The notes under the pieces were generated by a model that worked only from the letters and a program-made list of their open reading frames with translations, did not search any database and was not told the DNA's origin. From JBCBSZ01 sp039185015 (GTDB lineage Bacteria > Actinomycetota > Acidimicrobiia > Acidimicrobiales > Poriferisodalaceae): a stretch of DNA of 46,087 bases. Shown piece by piece: positions 39,734 through 46,087 of this stretch (positions are counted from its first letter, which is position 1; the number at the start of each line of letters is the position of its first letter). The stretch spans positions 1 to 46,087 of the forward strand of contig JBCDAU010000043.1 in assembly GCA_039185015.1 (NCBI GenBank), in the 5' to 3' direction. The position numbers and the translations under genes were made by a program.

Positions 39734-39749
39734 GTGAGGGAGACGAAAC
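39734..39749 (+). promoter_or_regulatory. Further GTGAG-N6-GAAAC site in the nrtA-VanZ gap
   Basis: A two-half-site version, GTGAG-GGAGAC-GAAAC, identical in both half-sites to the first two of the nnaR box. It is 124 bases upstream of nrtA in the opposite sense and may be an upstream activator site or chance. Confidence 0.3.
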
Positions 39750-39825
39750 GCAGGGACGTCCACGCTTCGCTGAACAGGGCGTCAGCGCCGCTGGCGGCCG
39801 ACCGGGCGAGCGCGTCGGCCGTCGG

Positions 39826-39831
39826 TAGCGT
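39826..39831 (+). promoter_or_regulatory. -10 box of a leaderless promoter for the VanZ-like gene
   Basis: TAGCGT ends six bases before the ATG at 39838. Confidence 0.5.
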
Positions 39832-39837
39832 CGACCC

Positions 39838-40305
39838 ATGGGACGCGTGACCTCCTGGCTGCTGCTCATCGGGCTCGCCGTGTCCGTGGTCGTCCTCGGC
39901 TTCTCCGACACCGTGCCGGACATGATCCGGGCGGGTGTCCGACCACTCGGTGACGTGGCCGCTTCGGCGGCGGGCGCGGTCGGCGTCGAGGCGCCGGGCT
40001 GGGTCGATCAGCTCCGGGCCGAACCCGACGTCGTGTTCCACGTCCTGCAGTGGGGTGCCATCGCGGCGATCGTCGTCGTGCTGGCCGCCGGCCGCATCGG
40101 GCCCTTCGACGTGGCTGCCGGCCTGATCGGCCTGTCGACGCTGGTCGAGGTGCTCCAGATGGAGCTGTCGACGACCCGTCGGTTCGAGCTCACCGACGTC
40201 GCTGGCAACGTGGCCGGGATCATGATCGGGGCGACCTTCGGCGTGCTCGCCGTGGCCGCGATCGAGGCCAGGCGACGGCGAGCGGCGACGATCCGAGCTC
40301 GCTAG
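39838..40305 (+). CDS. VanZ-like membrane protein
   Basis: 155 residues with about four membrane helices. The segment STLVEVLQMELSTTRRFELTDVAGNVAGIMIG fits the VanZ family pattern of a Glu and Gln in one helix, an Arg in the short loop and D-x-x-x-N-x-x-G in the next helix. VanZ of enterococci gives low-level teicoplanin resistance, but most relatives are uncharacterised envelope proteins, so no resistance role should be assumed. Leaderless ATG. Converges with leuD across the element at 40322-40396. Confidence 0.8.
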   Translation: MGRVTSWLLLIGLAVSVVVLGFSDTVPDMIRAGVRPLGDVAASAAGAVGVEAPGWVDQLRAEPDVVFHVLQWGAIAAIVVVLAAGRIGPFDVAAGLIGLSTLVEVLQMELSTTRRFELTDVAGNVAGIMIGATFGVLAVAAIEARRRRAATIRAR

Positions 40306-40321
40306 ACGCCACGGCAAGGCC

Positions 40322-40396
40322 GCAGCCCGTCAGGGCGAGGACCTCGGGAGGGGATCGGAGCGCCGAGCTCCGGGGGCTCCGGGGCCCCGAGCGGGT
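40322..40396. repeat. Convergent-junction element, copy B
   Basis: 75-bp partner of 30742-30815, here between the convergent ends of the VanZ-like gene and leuD, touching the leuD stop codon. The hairpin CGGAGC-GCCGA-GCTCCG is kept although the loop differs from copy A. Confidence 0.75.
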
Positions 40397-40986
40397 TACA
40401 AGCTCGGCAACCAGGCGGGGCGGGCGGCCTCGTGGGTGTCGATGGCGTCGACGGACCGCAGCGAGATGCCGACGTCGTCGAGTCCCTCGAGGAAGCGCTC
40501 CTGGGTGGCGTCATCCATCGGGAACGCAGCGGTGAGATCGATCGAGGGAACCTCGACGACCCGGCGCTCGACGTCGACGACGATCGCCGTCTCGGGGTCG
40601 CCCTCGATGGCGGCCTGGATGCGCTCGACGAGCTCGGCGTCGACCTGGACGGGCACGAGCCCGTTCTTGGTCGAGTTGTTCCGGAAGATGTCGCCGAAGC
40701 GAGGCGAGATCACGGCCTGGAAGCCGTAGTCCATCAGCGCCCACACGGCGTGCTCGCGGGACGAGCCGGTGCCGAAGTTCGGGCCCGACACGAGGATGCT
40801 CGCCCCGGTGTACTGCTCGTCGTTGAGGACGAACGACGGCTCGTCGCGCCACTCGGAGAAGAGGCCCTTGCCGAAGCCGGTGCGGCTGACCTGCTTGAGC
40901 CAGTCGGACGGGATGATCTGGTCGGTGTCGACGTCGCTGCGCCGCAGCGGCACGCCGGTGGAGGTGAGGACGCGAACGGCCTGCAT
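40396..40986 (-). CDS. leuD: 3-isopropylmalate dehydratase, small subunit
   Basis: 196-residue partner of LeuC; together they isomerise 2- to 3-isopropylmalate and, in the citramalate route, citramalate to 3-methylmalate. Signatures: DVDTDQIIPSDWLK near the N-terminus, GPNFGTGSSREHAVWAL in the swivelling domain that carries substrate-binding residues, and FRNNSTKNGLVPV. ATG with AGGAG about six bases upstream. It follows leuC by eight bases. Confidence 0.96.
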   Translation of the reverse strand: MQAVRVLTSTGVPLRRSDVDTDQIIPSDWLKQVSRTGFGKGLFSEWRDEPSFVLNDEQYTGASILVSGPNFGTGSSREHAVWALMDYGFQAVISPRFGDIFRNNSTKNGLVPVQVDAELVERIQAAIEGDPETAIVVDVERRVVEVPSIDLTAAFPMDDATQERFLEGLDDVGISLRSVDAIDTHEAARPAWLPSL

Positions 40987-40994
40987 CGGAGCTC

Positions 40995-42401
40995 CTACAG
41001 GTCGGCCGGGGCGGCGAAGCGCCCGGCGATGGCGGTGGCGGCGGCGACGGCGGGTGAGACGAGGTGGGTCCGCCCACCCCGGCCCTGCCGACCCTCGAAG
41101 TTGCGGTTGGAGGTGGAGGCGCAGCGCTCACCGGGGGCGAGCTTGTCCGGGTTCATCGCCAGGCACATCGAGCACCCGGGCTCACGCCAGTCGAAGCCGG
41201 CCTCGATGATGACCTCGTGGAGGCCCTCGGCCTCGGCGGCGTCCTTCACGACCCGGCTCCCGGGCACGACGAGGGTCCGGACGCCGTCGGCGACCTTGCG
41301 GCCCCGGGCGACCTCGGCGACGGCGCGGAGGTCCTCGATGCGGGAGTTGGTGCACGACCCGATGAAGACGGTGTCGACGGGGACGTCGCGCAGCGGGGTG
41401 CCGGCCTCCAGGCCCATGTAGGCGAGGGCTCGCTCTGCCGCGTCGCGGTCGGACGGCTCGTCGATGTCGGCCGGGTTCGGCACGGTCGCCGACAGCGGAG
41501 CGACCTGACCGGGGTTGGTGCCCCAGCTGACGTGGGGCTCGATGGCGTTGCCGTCGAGCACGACCTCGGTGTCGAAGGTGGCGCCCTCGTCGGTGGTGAG
41601 GGTGCGCCAGTCGGCCACGGCCGCGTCCCAGTCGGCGCCCTGCGGGGCGTGCTGACGGCCCTTGAGGTAGGCGAAGGTCGTCTCGTCCGGGGCGATCATG
41701 CCGGCCTTGGCGCCGGCCTCGATCGACATGTTGCACACGGTCATGCGGCCCTCCATCGAGAGGGAGCGGATGACCTCGCCCCGGTACTCGACGACGTGGC
41801 CGATGCCGCCGCCGGTGCCGATGCGGCCGAGGATGGCGAGGATCACGTCCTTGGCGGTGACGCCCGGGGCGAGGGTGCCGTCGACGGTGATCGACATGAG
41901 CTTCGGGCGGGCCTGGGGGAGCGTCTGGGTGGCGAGGACGTGCTCGACCTCGCTGGTGCCGATGCCGAAGGCGAGCGCCCCGAAGGCGCCGTGGGTCGAG
42001 GTGTGGGAGTCGCCGCACACGACGGTCATGCCCGGGAGGGTGAGACCCTGCTCGGGGCCGATCACGTGGACGATGCCCTGGCCGGCCGAGCCCATCGGGT
42101 GGTTGGTGATGCCGAACTCCTCGCAGTTCGTGCGGAGGGTCTCGACCTGGGTGCGCGAGGTCGGGTCGGCGATGGGCTGGTCGATGTCGGCGGTCGGGAC
42201 GTTGTGGTCCTCGGTGGCGACGGTGAGGTCGGGTCGGCGGACCGGGCGACCGGCGAGGCGGAGCCCGTCGAAGGCCTGCGGGCTGGTGACCTCGTGGACG
42301 AGGTGGAGATCGATGTAGAGGAGGTCGGGGAGCCCGTCGCCGGTGCGGACGACGTGGCGGTCCCAGACCTTCTCGGCGAGCGTGCGGGGTGCGTCGGCCA
42401 T
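40995..42401 (-). CDS. leuC: 3-isopropylmalate dehydratase, large subunit
   Basis: 468-residue aconitase-family [4Fe-4S] hydro-lyase. Start taken at 42401 (MADAPRTLAEKVWDRH) with AGGAAG eight bases upstream; the frame is open further but continues through the regulatory region. Visible: DLHLVHEVTSPQAFDGL, CGDSHTSTHGAFGALAFGIGTSEVEHVLATQ, IGSCTNSR and CSMCLAMN, which provide the three cluster Cys residues. Divergent from the IclR-type regulator gene with 57 bases between the starts. With cimA in the window it likely serves both leucine and isoleucine synthesis. Confidence 0.96.
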   Translation of the reverse strand: MADAPRTLAEKVWDRHVVRTGDGLPDLLYIDLHLVHEVTSPQAFDGLRLAGRPVRRPDLTVATEDHNVPTADIDQPIADPTSRTQVETLRTNCEEFGITNHPMGSAGQGIVHVIGPEQGLTLPGMTVVCGDSHTSTHGAFGALAFGIGTSEVEHVLATQTLPQARPKLMSITVDGTLAPGVTAKDVILAILGRIGTGGGIGHVVEYRGEVIRSLSMEGRMTVCNMSIEAGAKAGMIAPDETTFAYLKGRQHAPQGADWDAAVADWRTLTTDEGATFDTEVVLDGNAIEPHVSWGTNPGQVAPLSATVPNPADIDEPSDRDAAERALAYMGLEAGTPLRDVPVDTVFIGSCTNSRIEDLRAVAEVARGRKVADGVRTLVVPGSRVVKDAAEAEGLHEVIIEAGFDWREPGCSMCLAMNPDKLAPGERCASTSNRNFEGRQGRGGRTHLVSPAVAAATAIAGRFAAPADL

Positions 42402-42432
42402 GCGGAGCTTCCTGGGGTCGGTCTGGCGTCTC

Positions 42433-42438
42433 AGGATA
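42433..42438 (-). promoter_or_regulatory. -10 box for leuCD
   Basis: TATCCT on the minus strand, between two operator half-sites. The leader to the leuC ATG is about 25 bases and contains the AGGAAG site. Confidence 0.5.
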
Positions 42439-42446
42439 CGAGACGG

Positions 42447-42452
42447 TAGTCT
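42447..42452 (+). promoter_or_regulatory. -10 box of a leaderless promoter for the iclR-type gene
   Basis: TAGTCT ends six bases before the GTG at 42459 and overlaps the last operator half-site. Confidence 0.5.
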
Positions 42453-42458
42453 CGCTGT

Positions 42459-43106
42459 GTGGACATGAGCGTAAGCGGCGTCGGGGTCATCGACAAGTCC
42501 GTCACGGTCCTCGCCGCGCTCGACGACGGCCCGGCGTCGTTGGCCGAGCTCGTCGAGCGCACCGGCCTGGCCCGCCCGACCGCCCATCGCCTGGCGACGG
42601 CGCTCGAGGTGCACGGTCTGGTCGGTCGTGACCGGGACGGGCGGTTCCGCCTCGGTGCGCGGCTCGTGGGTCTCGGTCGTCGGGCCGCCGAAGCGCTCCC
42701 GCTCGCCGAGCTGGCCCTGCCGGTGCTGCGCCGTCTGCGCGACGAGACCGGCGAGTCCGCCCAGCTGTACGTGCGAGAGGGCGTCCGTCGGGTGTGCGTC
42801 GCCTCGCTCGACTCACCGGAGGAGCTGCGAACGATCGTCGCACCCGGGGCCTCGCTGCCGCTGGAGGTCGGGTCCGCCGGCCACGTGCTGTCCGACGCCG
42901 ACGGTGGCGTCGGTTGGCGGGCGAGCGTCGCCGAGCGGGCGGCCGGGGTGGCGTCGGTGTCGGCCGGGGTGGTCGGTGGTGACGGCGAGGTGGTCGCCGC
43001 GGTGTCGGTGTCGGGGCCGATCGATCGGCTCGGCGAGGAGCCGGGGGAGCGCTACGGCGAGGTCGTGCGGGTGGCGGCCGACGATGTCGCCGCGATGTTG
43101 GCCTGA
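42459..43106 (+). CDS. ndgR: IclR-family regulator next to leuCD (NdgR/LtbR type)
   Basis: 215 residues. N-terminal winged helix (about 10-70, LAELVERTGLARPTAHRLATALEVHGLV) and an IclR effector domain with ESAQLYVREGVRRVCVASLDS, APGASLPLEVGSAGHVL and SVSGPIDRL. NdgR of Streptomyces and LtbR of Corynebacterium are IclR proteins divergent from leuCD and repress it; gene order here is the same. The protein is shorter than most IclR members (near 250), mainly in the loop regions of the effector domain. GTG start from the leaderless promoter. The 3' end overlaps the hydrolase gene by 55 bases on the other strand. Confidence 0.88.
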   Translation: MDMSVSGVGVIDKSVTVLAALDDGPASLAELVERTGLARPTAHRLATALEVHGLVGRDRDGRFRLGARLVGLGRRAAEALPLAELALPVLRRLRDETGESAQLYVREGVRRVCVASLDSPEELRTIVAPGASLPLEVGSAGHVLSDADGGVGWRASVAERAAGVASVSAGVVGGDGEVVAAVSVSGPIDRLGEEPGERYGEVVRVAADDVAAMLA

Positions 43107-43924
43107 CGATCGGCCACGACGTCGATGGCGTGGACGAGCCGGGGCACGAACCTCGTGGGCACGTTGATCGGCACCCGGTGCGTGCCGTGCACGGGGATGA
43201 TCTCGATCGGGTCGGCGTGCTCGGCCAGCTCGAGCTGACGGCCCATCGAGATGACGTAGTCGTTCACGGTGACGAGGTTTGCCGTCGGCACCGAGACCTC
43301 GTGCAGCCATCGCCGTGAGTCGAAGCGGCCGAGCTCGGTGCCGGCCTCGGCGATGTTGAGCCAGTCGTGGCGGCGCTCGTCGGGGATGTCCTCGATGTCG
43401 ATGCCGGACCGTGCGGCGACGATGCGGCGGGCGGCGGCGGCTCGGAGGTCAGCGGGCATGACCCGGGCGACCTGGGTGATGCCGGCCAGCGCGGCGAACA
43501 TCGCCCGCTCCCGTGGGTCGTCGCTGAACGTGGCGGCCGTCGCCGCCAGGACGAGGCCGGCGGTGAGGTCCGGGTGCCGGTGGGCGATGAGCTGCGCGAC
43601 GGTCCCGCCCATCGAGTAGCCGACCACGACGACCCGCTCGACCCCGAGCGCCCGCACCACGTCGGCGGCGTCGTCGGCGCACGCCTCGAGGGTGAAGGTG
43701 TGGCCCCGCAGGCCTCGACCATGGCCGCGGTGATCGAGCGCGATCACCCCGCCCCGACGGGCGAGCGCCTGGTAGGAGGTGCCCCAGTTCAGGTCGGCGG
43801 TGGCCGTCCACCCGTGGAGCAGCAGCACGGTCGGGCGGTCCGGCGGACCCGGATGGTGGCGGATCCACACCGGCCCGCGGTCGGCGAGGACCACCTCCGT
43901 CTCGGGAACCGCGTCGACCACCAT
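43052..43924 (-). CDS. Alpha/beta hydrolase
   Basis: 290-residue alpha/beta-hydrolase-fold enzyme. The oxyanion stretch is LLLHGWTATADLNWG, the nucleophile elbow G-x-S-x-G is GYSMGG (near residue 105), and a late His in VHGTHRVPINVP can complete the triad; the Asp is probably in the VNDYVISMG strand. DHRGHGRGLRG is typical of esterases and haloperoxidase-like members. Substrate unknown. Start ATG at 43924 with GAGGACC just upstream; an in-frame ATG at 43933 is possible. Unlinked in function to its neighbours as far as can be seen. Confidence 0.85.
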   Translation of the reverse strand: MVVDAVPETEVVLADRGPVWIRHHPGPPDRPTVLLLHGWTATADLNWGTSYQALARRGGVIALDHRGHGRGLRGHTFTLEACADDAADVVRALGVERVVVVGYSMGGTVAQLIAHRHPDLTAGLVLAATAATFSDDPRERAMFAALAGITQVARVMPADLRAAAARRIVAARSGIDIEDIPDERRHDWLNIAEAGTELGRFDSRRWLHEVSVPTANLVTVNDYVISMGRQLELAEHADPIEIIPVHGTHRVPINVPTRFVPRLVHAIDVVADRQANIAATSSAATRTTSP

Positions 43925-43999
43925 GGTCCTCATCTTGTCGGCCGCCACCGGCTCCGCGGTACCACCCGGCCGTTCTCCGCGGACGACCCGGTTCGCGCC

Positions 44000-44005
44000 T
44001 ACAGT
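44000..44005 (+). promoter_or_regulatory. -10 box upstream of 44015
   Basis: TACAGT ends nine bases before the ATG; a GAGGAG site lies in between. Confidence 0.4.
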
Positions 44006-44014
44006 GAGGAGCAG

Positions 44015-44533
44015 ATGGCTGCGCCGGAGTTCGTCCCTCGACCACCGAACGAGCAGGTCAGGTCGTATCGCGCACCGGAGCACGTGCCTGACAGCTGGGC
44101 GCAGGATCGGCCGTCGGACCTCGAGGCCGAGCAGCCCACCGGAGGCGAGTTCGGCTTCCAGGGTCCCGACCAGGGCTACGCCCTCGGTCTGGCGAAGCGG
44201 TTCGAGGGCCAGCTGGCCCTCGGTTCCGGCGAGCACGCCGAGGACGCCATCCAGGGCGCCGTGCTGGTCGCGATGAAGCGGGCCTCCCTCTACGGCCGGG
44301 CACCGGTCATCCACGACGTCGAGATCGGGCTCCGGGTCTGGGGCTTCCTCGATCCGACCGATGAGGAGCTCGTCGCCACCCGGCGCACGCTGTTCGAGGG
44401 CATCGCCAACCCGCACCACTACTTCGAGGCTCGTGAGGTGGTCGAGGCCGTCCCCGAGTCGACGCTGCGCATGCTGCCCGCCGCCGTCGCCGAGCGTCAC
44501 CGCTCCGACTGGCGCTCGCTGCTGTCGCTGTAG
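44015..44533 (+). CDS. Conserved hypothetical protein
   Basis: 172 residues, soluble, no signal peptide. The N-terminal 60 residues are Pro-rich and probably disordered. The rest is helical and contains GYALGLAKRFEGQLALGSGEHAEDAIQGAVLVAMKRASLYGRAPVIHDVE and GIANPHHYFEAREVV, then PESTLRMLPAAV. I have seen such short proteins beside gltX in acidimicrobial genomes only as uncharacterised entries; no function can be given. gltX starts 18 bases downstream, so the two are probably one transcript. Confidence 0.75.
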   Translation: MAAPEFVPRPPNEQVRSYRAPEHVPDSWAQDRPSDLEAEQPTGGEFGFQGPDQGYALGLAKRFEGQLALGSGEHAEDAIQGAVLVAMKRASLYGRAPVIHDVEIGLRVWGFLDPTDEELVATRRTLFEGIANPHHYFEAREVVEAVPESTLRMLPAAVAERHRSDWRSLLSL

Positions 44534-44551
44534 CCCTCGACGCTCGCTCCG

Positions 44552-45937
44552 ATGGCTCCCCGAGTCCGCTTCGCTCCGTCCCCGACCGGCTACCTGCACC
44601 TCGGCAGCGCGCGGTCGGCGCTGTTCAACTGGCTCTACGCCCGCCACACCGACGGCACGCTCGTGCTGCGCATCGAGGACACCGACCGGGAGCGGTCGTC
44701 GCAGGAGATGATCGATCTGATCCTGCGCACCTTCGACTGGCTCGGGATCGAGTTCGACGAGGGGCCATACCACCAGTCCGAGCGCGGTCAGCTCTACCTC
44801 GACGCCGCCGAGAAGCTGTTCGCCGCCGGGCAGGCCTACTACTGCGACCTGACGCCGGCCGAGATCGCCGAGCGCACCGGCGGGCAGGGCTACGACGGCT
44901 ACTCCCGTGACCGAGGCCTCGGTCCGGGGCCGGGTCGGGTGCTGCGCTTCCGGGTGCCCGACGAGGGCGCCACCGTCGTTCGTGATGTCATCCGAGGCGA
45001 CGTCGAGTTCGAGCACGCCGACCTCGAGGACTTCGTCATCGTGCGGTCCGACGGCTCGCCGGTGTTCCTCCTGGCCAATGCCGTCGACGACGCCGACATG
45101 GCGATCAGTCACGTCGTGCGGGGCGAGGACCTGCTCAACACCACCCCCAAGGTGCTGCTGCTGTGGGAGGCGCTCGGCTACGGCGAGCCGCCGGTCTACG
45201 CCCACCTGCCGCTGATCGTGAACGACCAGGGCAAGAAGCTCTCGAAGCGGCGCGACGACGTCGCCGTCGAGGACTATCGGGCCCGCGGCTACCTGCCCGA
45301 GGCGATGGTCAACTACCTCGCCCTGCTCGGTTGGGGTCCTCGTGACGACGTCGAGGTCCGACCGGTCGCCGAGATCATCGAGCAGTTCGAGCTGACCGAC
45401 ATCTCCAAGGGCTCGGCCCGCTTCGACCCGAAGAAGCTCGAGCACGTCAACGGCGAGAAGATCCGGGCGCTCCCGCTCGACGAGCTGCTCGCGCTGGCCC
45501 GGCCCTACGTCGAGGCGGCCGACTGGTTCGATGCCGCCTCCTTCGACGAGGAGCGCTGGCAGGCCGTCGGTCCGCTCGTCCAGGAGCGGGCCCGCACGCT
45601 GGCCGACGTGCCCAGCGTGATCGACTTCCTCTTCCTCGCCGATCCCCAGGTCGACGAGGCCTCGTGGGAGAAGATCATGGTCAAGGGGCCCGACGCCGCC
45701 GGCGTGCTCGACGACGCCATCGCCGCCTACGCCGACGCCGAGTGGACCACCGACGTGCTCCACGAGACGCTGCGCTCGCTCGGCGAGGGCCGTGACCTGA
45801 AGCTCGGCAAGGCCCAGGCGCCGGTTCGGGTGGCGGTCACCGGGCGCACGGTCGGGCCGCCGTTGTTCGAGGCGCTCGAGCTGCTCGGGCGTGACGAGAC
45901 CCTCCGCCGCCTCGAGGCGGCGCGTCAGCGGCTGTGA
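44552..45937 (+). CDS. gltX: Glutamate-tRNA ligase
   Basis: Class I aminoacyl-tRNA synthetase charging tRNA-Glu (and, in most actinobacteria, tRNA-Gln for later amidation). 461 aa. The HIGH motif is HLGS in RFAPSPTGYLHLGSARSALFNWLYAR, followed by LRIEDTDRERSSQ; KMSKS is KLSKR in DQGKKLSKRRDDV. The C-terminal anticodon-binding part (about 300-461) is full length. No zinc-type Cys cluster is seen in the SWIM-like region. The stop overlaps the next start (GTGA). Confidence 0.96.
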   Translation: MAPRVRFAPSPTGYLHLGSARSALFNWLYARHTDGTLVLRIEDTDRERSSQEMIDLILRTFDWLGIEFDEGPYHQSERGQLYLDAAEKLFAAGQAYYCDLTPAEIAERTGGQGYDGYSRDRGLGPGPGRVLRFRVPDEGATVVRDVIRGDVEFEHADLEDFVIVRSDGSPVFLLANAVDDADMAISHVVRGEDLLNTTPKVLLLWEALGYGEPPVYAHLPLIVNDQGKKLSKRRDDVAVEDYRARGYLPEAMVNYLALLGWGPRDDVEVRPVAEIIEQFELTDISKGSARFDPKKLEHVNGEKIRALPLDELLALARPYVEAADWFDAASFDEERWQAVGPLVQERARTLADVPSVIDFLFLADPQVDEASWEKIMVKGPDAAGVLDDAIAAYADAEWTTDVLHETLRSLGEGRDLKLGKAQAPVRVAVTGRTVGPPLFEALELLGRDETLRRLEAARQRL

Positions 45938-46087
45938 CCACGCGCACCCGTCTCCGCATCGCGGCGGGGGTGGGTGCGATCCTGCTCCTGTACGGGCTGT
46001 TCAACATCGTGCAGGTGTGGTGGGCGTCCCGTGCCGACCAGACCGACCCGGTCCAGGCGATCGTGGTGCTCGGTGCTGCCCAGTACG
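45934..46087 (+). CDS. DUF218/YdcF-family protein, N-terminal fragment
   Basis: The first 51 residues of a protein cut by the window end. A short basic N-terminus and one membrane helix (about residues 8-28, AAGVGAILLLYGLFNIVQVW) lead to QAIVVLGAAQY, the first strand and glycine loop of DUF218 (YdcF/SanA-like) proteins, which act at the envelope in an unclear way. GTG start overlapping the gltX stop. Confidence 0.8.
   Translation, partial: MTTRTRLRIAAGVGAILLLYGLFNIVQVWWASRADQTDPVQAIVVLGAAQY

Larger units (their letters stand above)
42428..42454. promoter_or_regulatory. GTCTC/GAGAC operator array between leuC and iclR
   Basis: Three half-sites, GTCTC (42428-42432), GAGAC (42440-42444) and GTCTC (42449-42453), make two overlapping inverted repeats, the second a perfect CGAGAC-GGTA-GTCTCG. 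The -10 boxes of both divergent promoters fall inside the array. Confidence 0.6.

Noticed and set aside
39838..40305. Glycopeptide resistance gene (vanZ)
   Set aside because: Only the broad VanZ-like family pattern is present and no other van gene is nearby; resistance cannot be inferred.
43925..45763. Upstream extension of the hydrolase frame opposite gltX
   Set aside because: The added 610 residues are antisense to gltX and the 44015 gene and have shadow composition; the alpha/beta hydrolase domain starts at about 43924.

Overview
The window is high-GC DNA (my impression is about 70% G+C; not computed) from an actinobacterium. It has frequent GTG starts, many TANNNT -10 hexamers lying 6-9 bases before a start codon (leaderless mRNAs), lipobox proteins, an HemD-like/winged-helix nitrate regulator, and a secreted protease with 'DGGVFAFGSA'-type repeats. 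I associate that combination with the class Acidimicrobiia; this is a judgement from protein style, not a phylogeny. The DNA looks chromosomal: I see no insertion sequence, phage gene, CRISPR array, tRNA or rRNA.

Layout: 1-4987, the tail of an aminotransferase gene, a large secreted subtilase and a lipoprotein. 4998-10242, a small surface-polysaccharide locus: an atypical sulfotransferase, UDP-glucose dehydrogenase, UDP-xylose synthase, a Wzz-like chain-length protein and a Wzy/ligase-like membrane protein. 10187-18418, branched-chain amino acid synthesis: ilvB on the minus strand, greA, then leuB-ilvE-cimA-ilvC-ilvN on the plus strand. Both units begin with a leaderless leader peptide rich in Ile/Val codons, a shared hairpin that starts at the leader stop codon, and an intrinsic terminator. 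18571-22401, copper handling (Sco1, a cupredoxin-like lipoprotein, a membrane protein with an HDHRTHWM motif, PCuAC) with an ECF sigma factor and a divergent zinc-type anti-sigma. 22426-27048, serA, a ferredoxin, a sunset-domain protein, an M1 peptidase lipoprotein and a SAP/DUF6434 protein. 27185-39610, a full nitrate-assimilation cluster: nasA-cysG on plus; nrtA-nrtB-(double ABC ATPase)-nirB-nirD-globin and nnaR on minus. 39838-46087, a VanZ-like protein, leuD, leuC, the divergent IclR regulator, an alpha/beta hydrolase, a hypothetical protein, gltX and the start of a DUF218 protein.

How the genes work together: the ilv/leu genes, with citramalate synthase, give a threonine-independent route to isoleucine plus valine and leucine synthesis (leuA is not in the window). 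Control seems split between two attenuators (ilvB and the leuB operon) and an IclR-type repressor whose GTCTC/GAGAC operator array overlaps both promoters of the leuC/iclR intergenic region. The nitrate genes cover uptake, reduction to nitrite and ammonium, siroheme supply and probable nitric oxide removal. Three of their promoters carry 11-bp-phased half-sites like GlnR/NnaR boxes.

The least expected items are the pair of matching attenuators, two tiny ORFs each made by a short direct repeat inside the leuB operon, and an ~75-bp structured element found at two convergent gene junctions.
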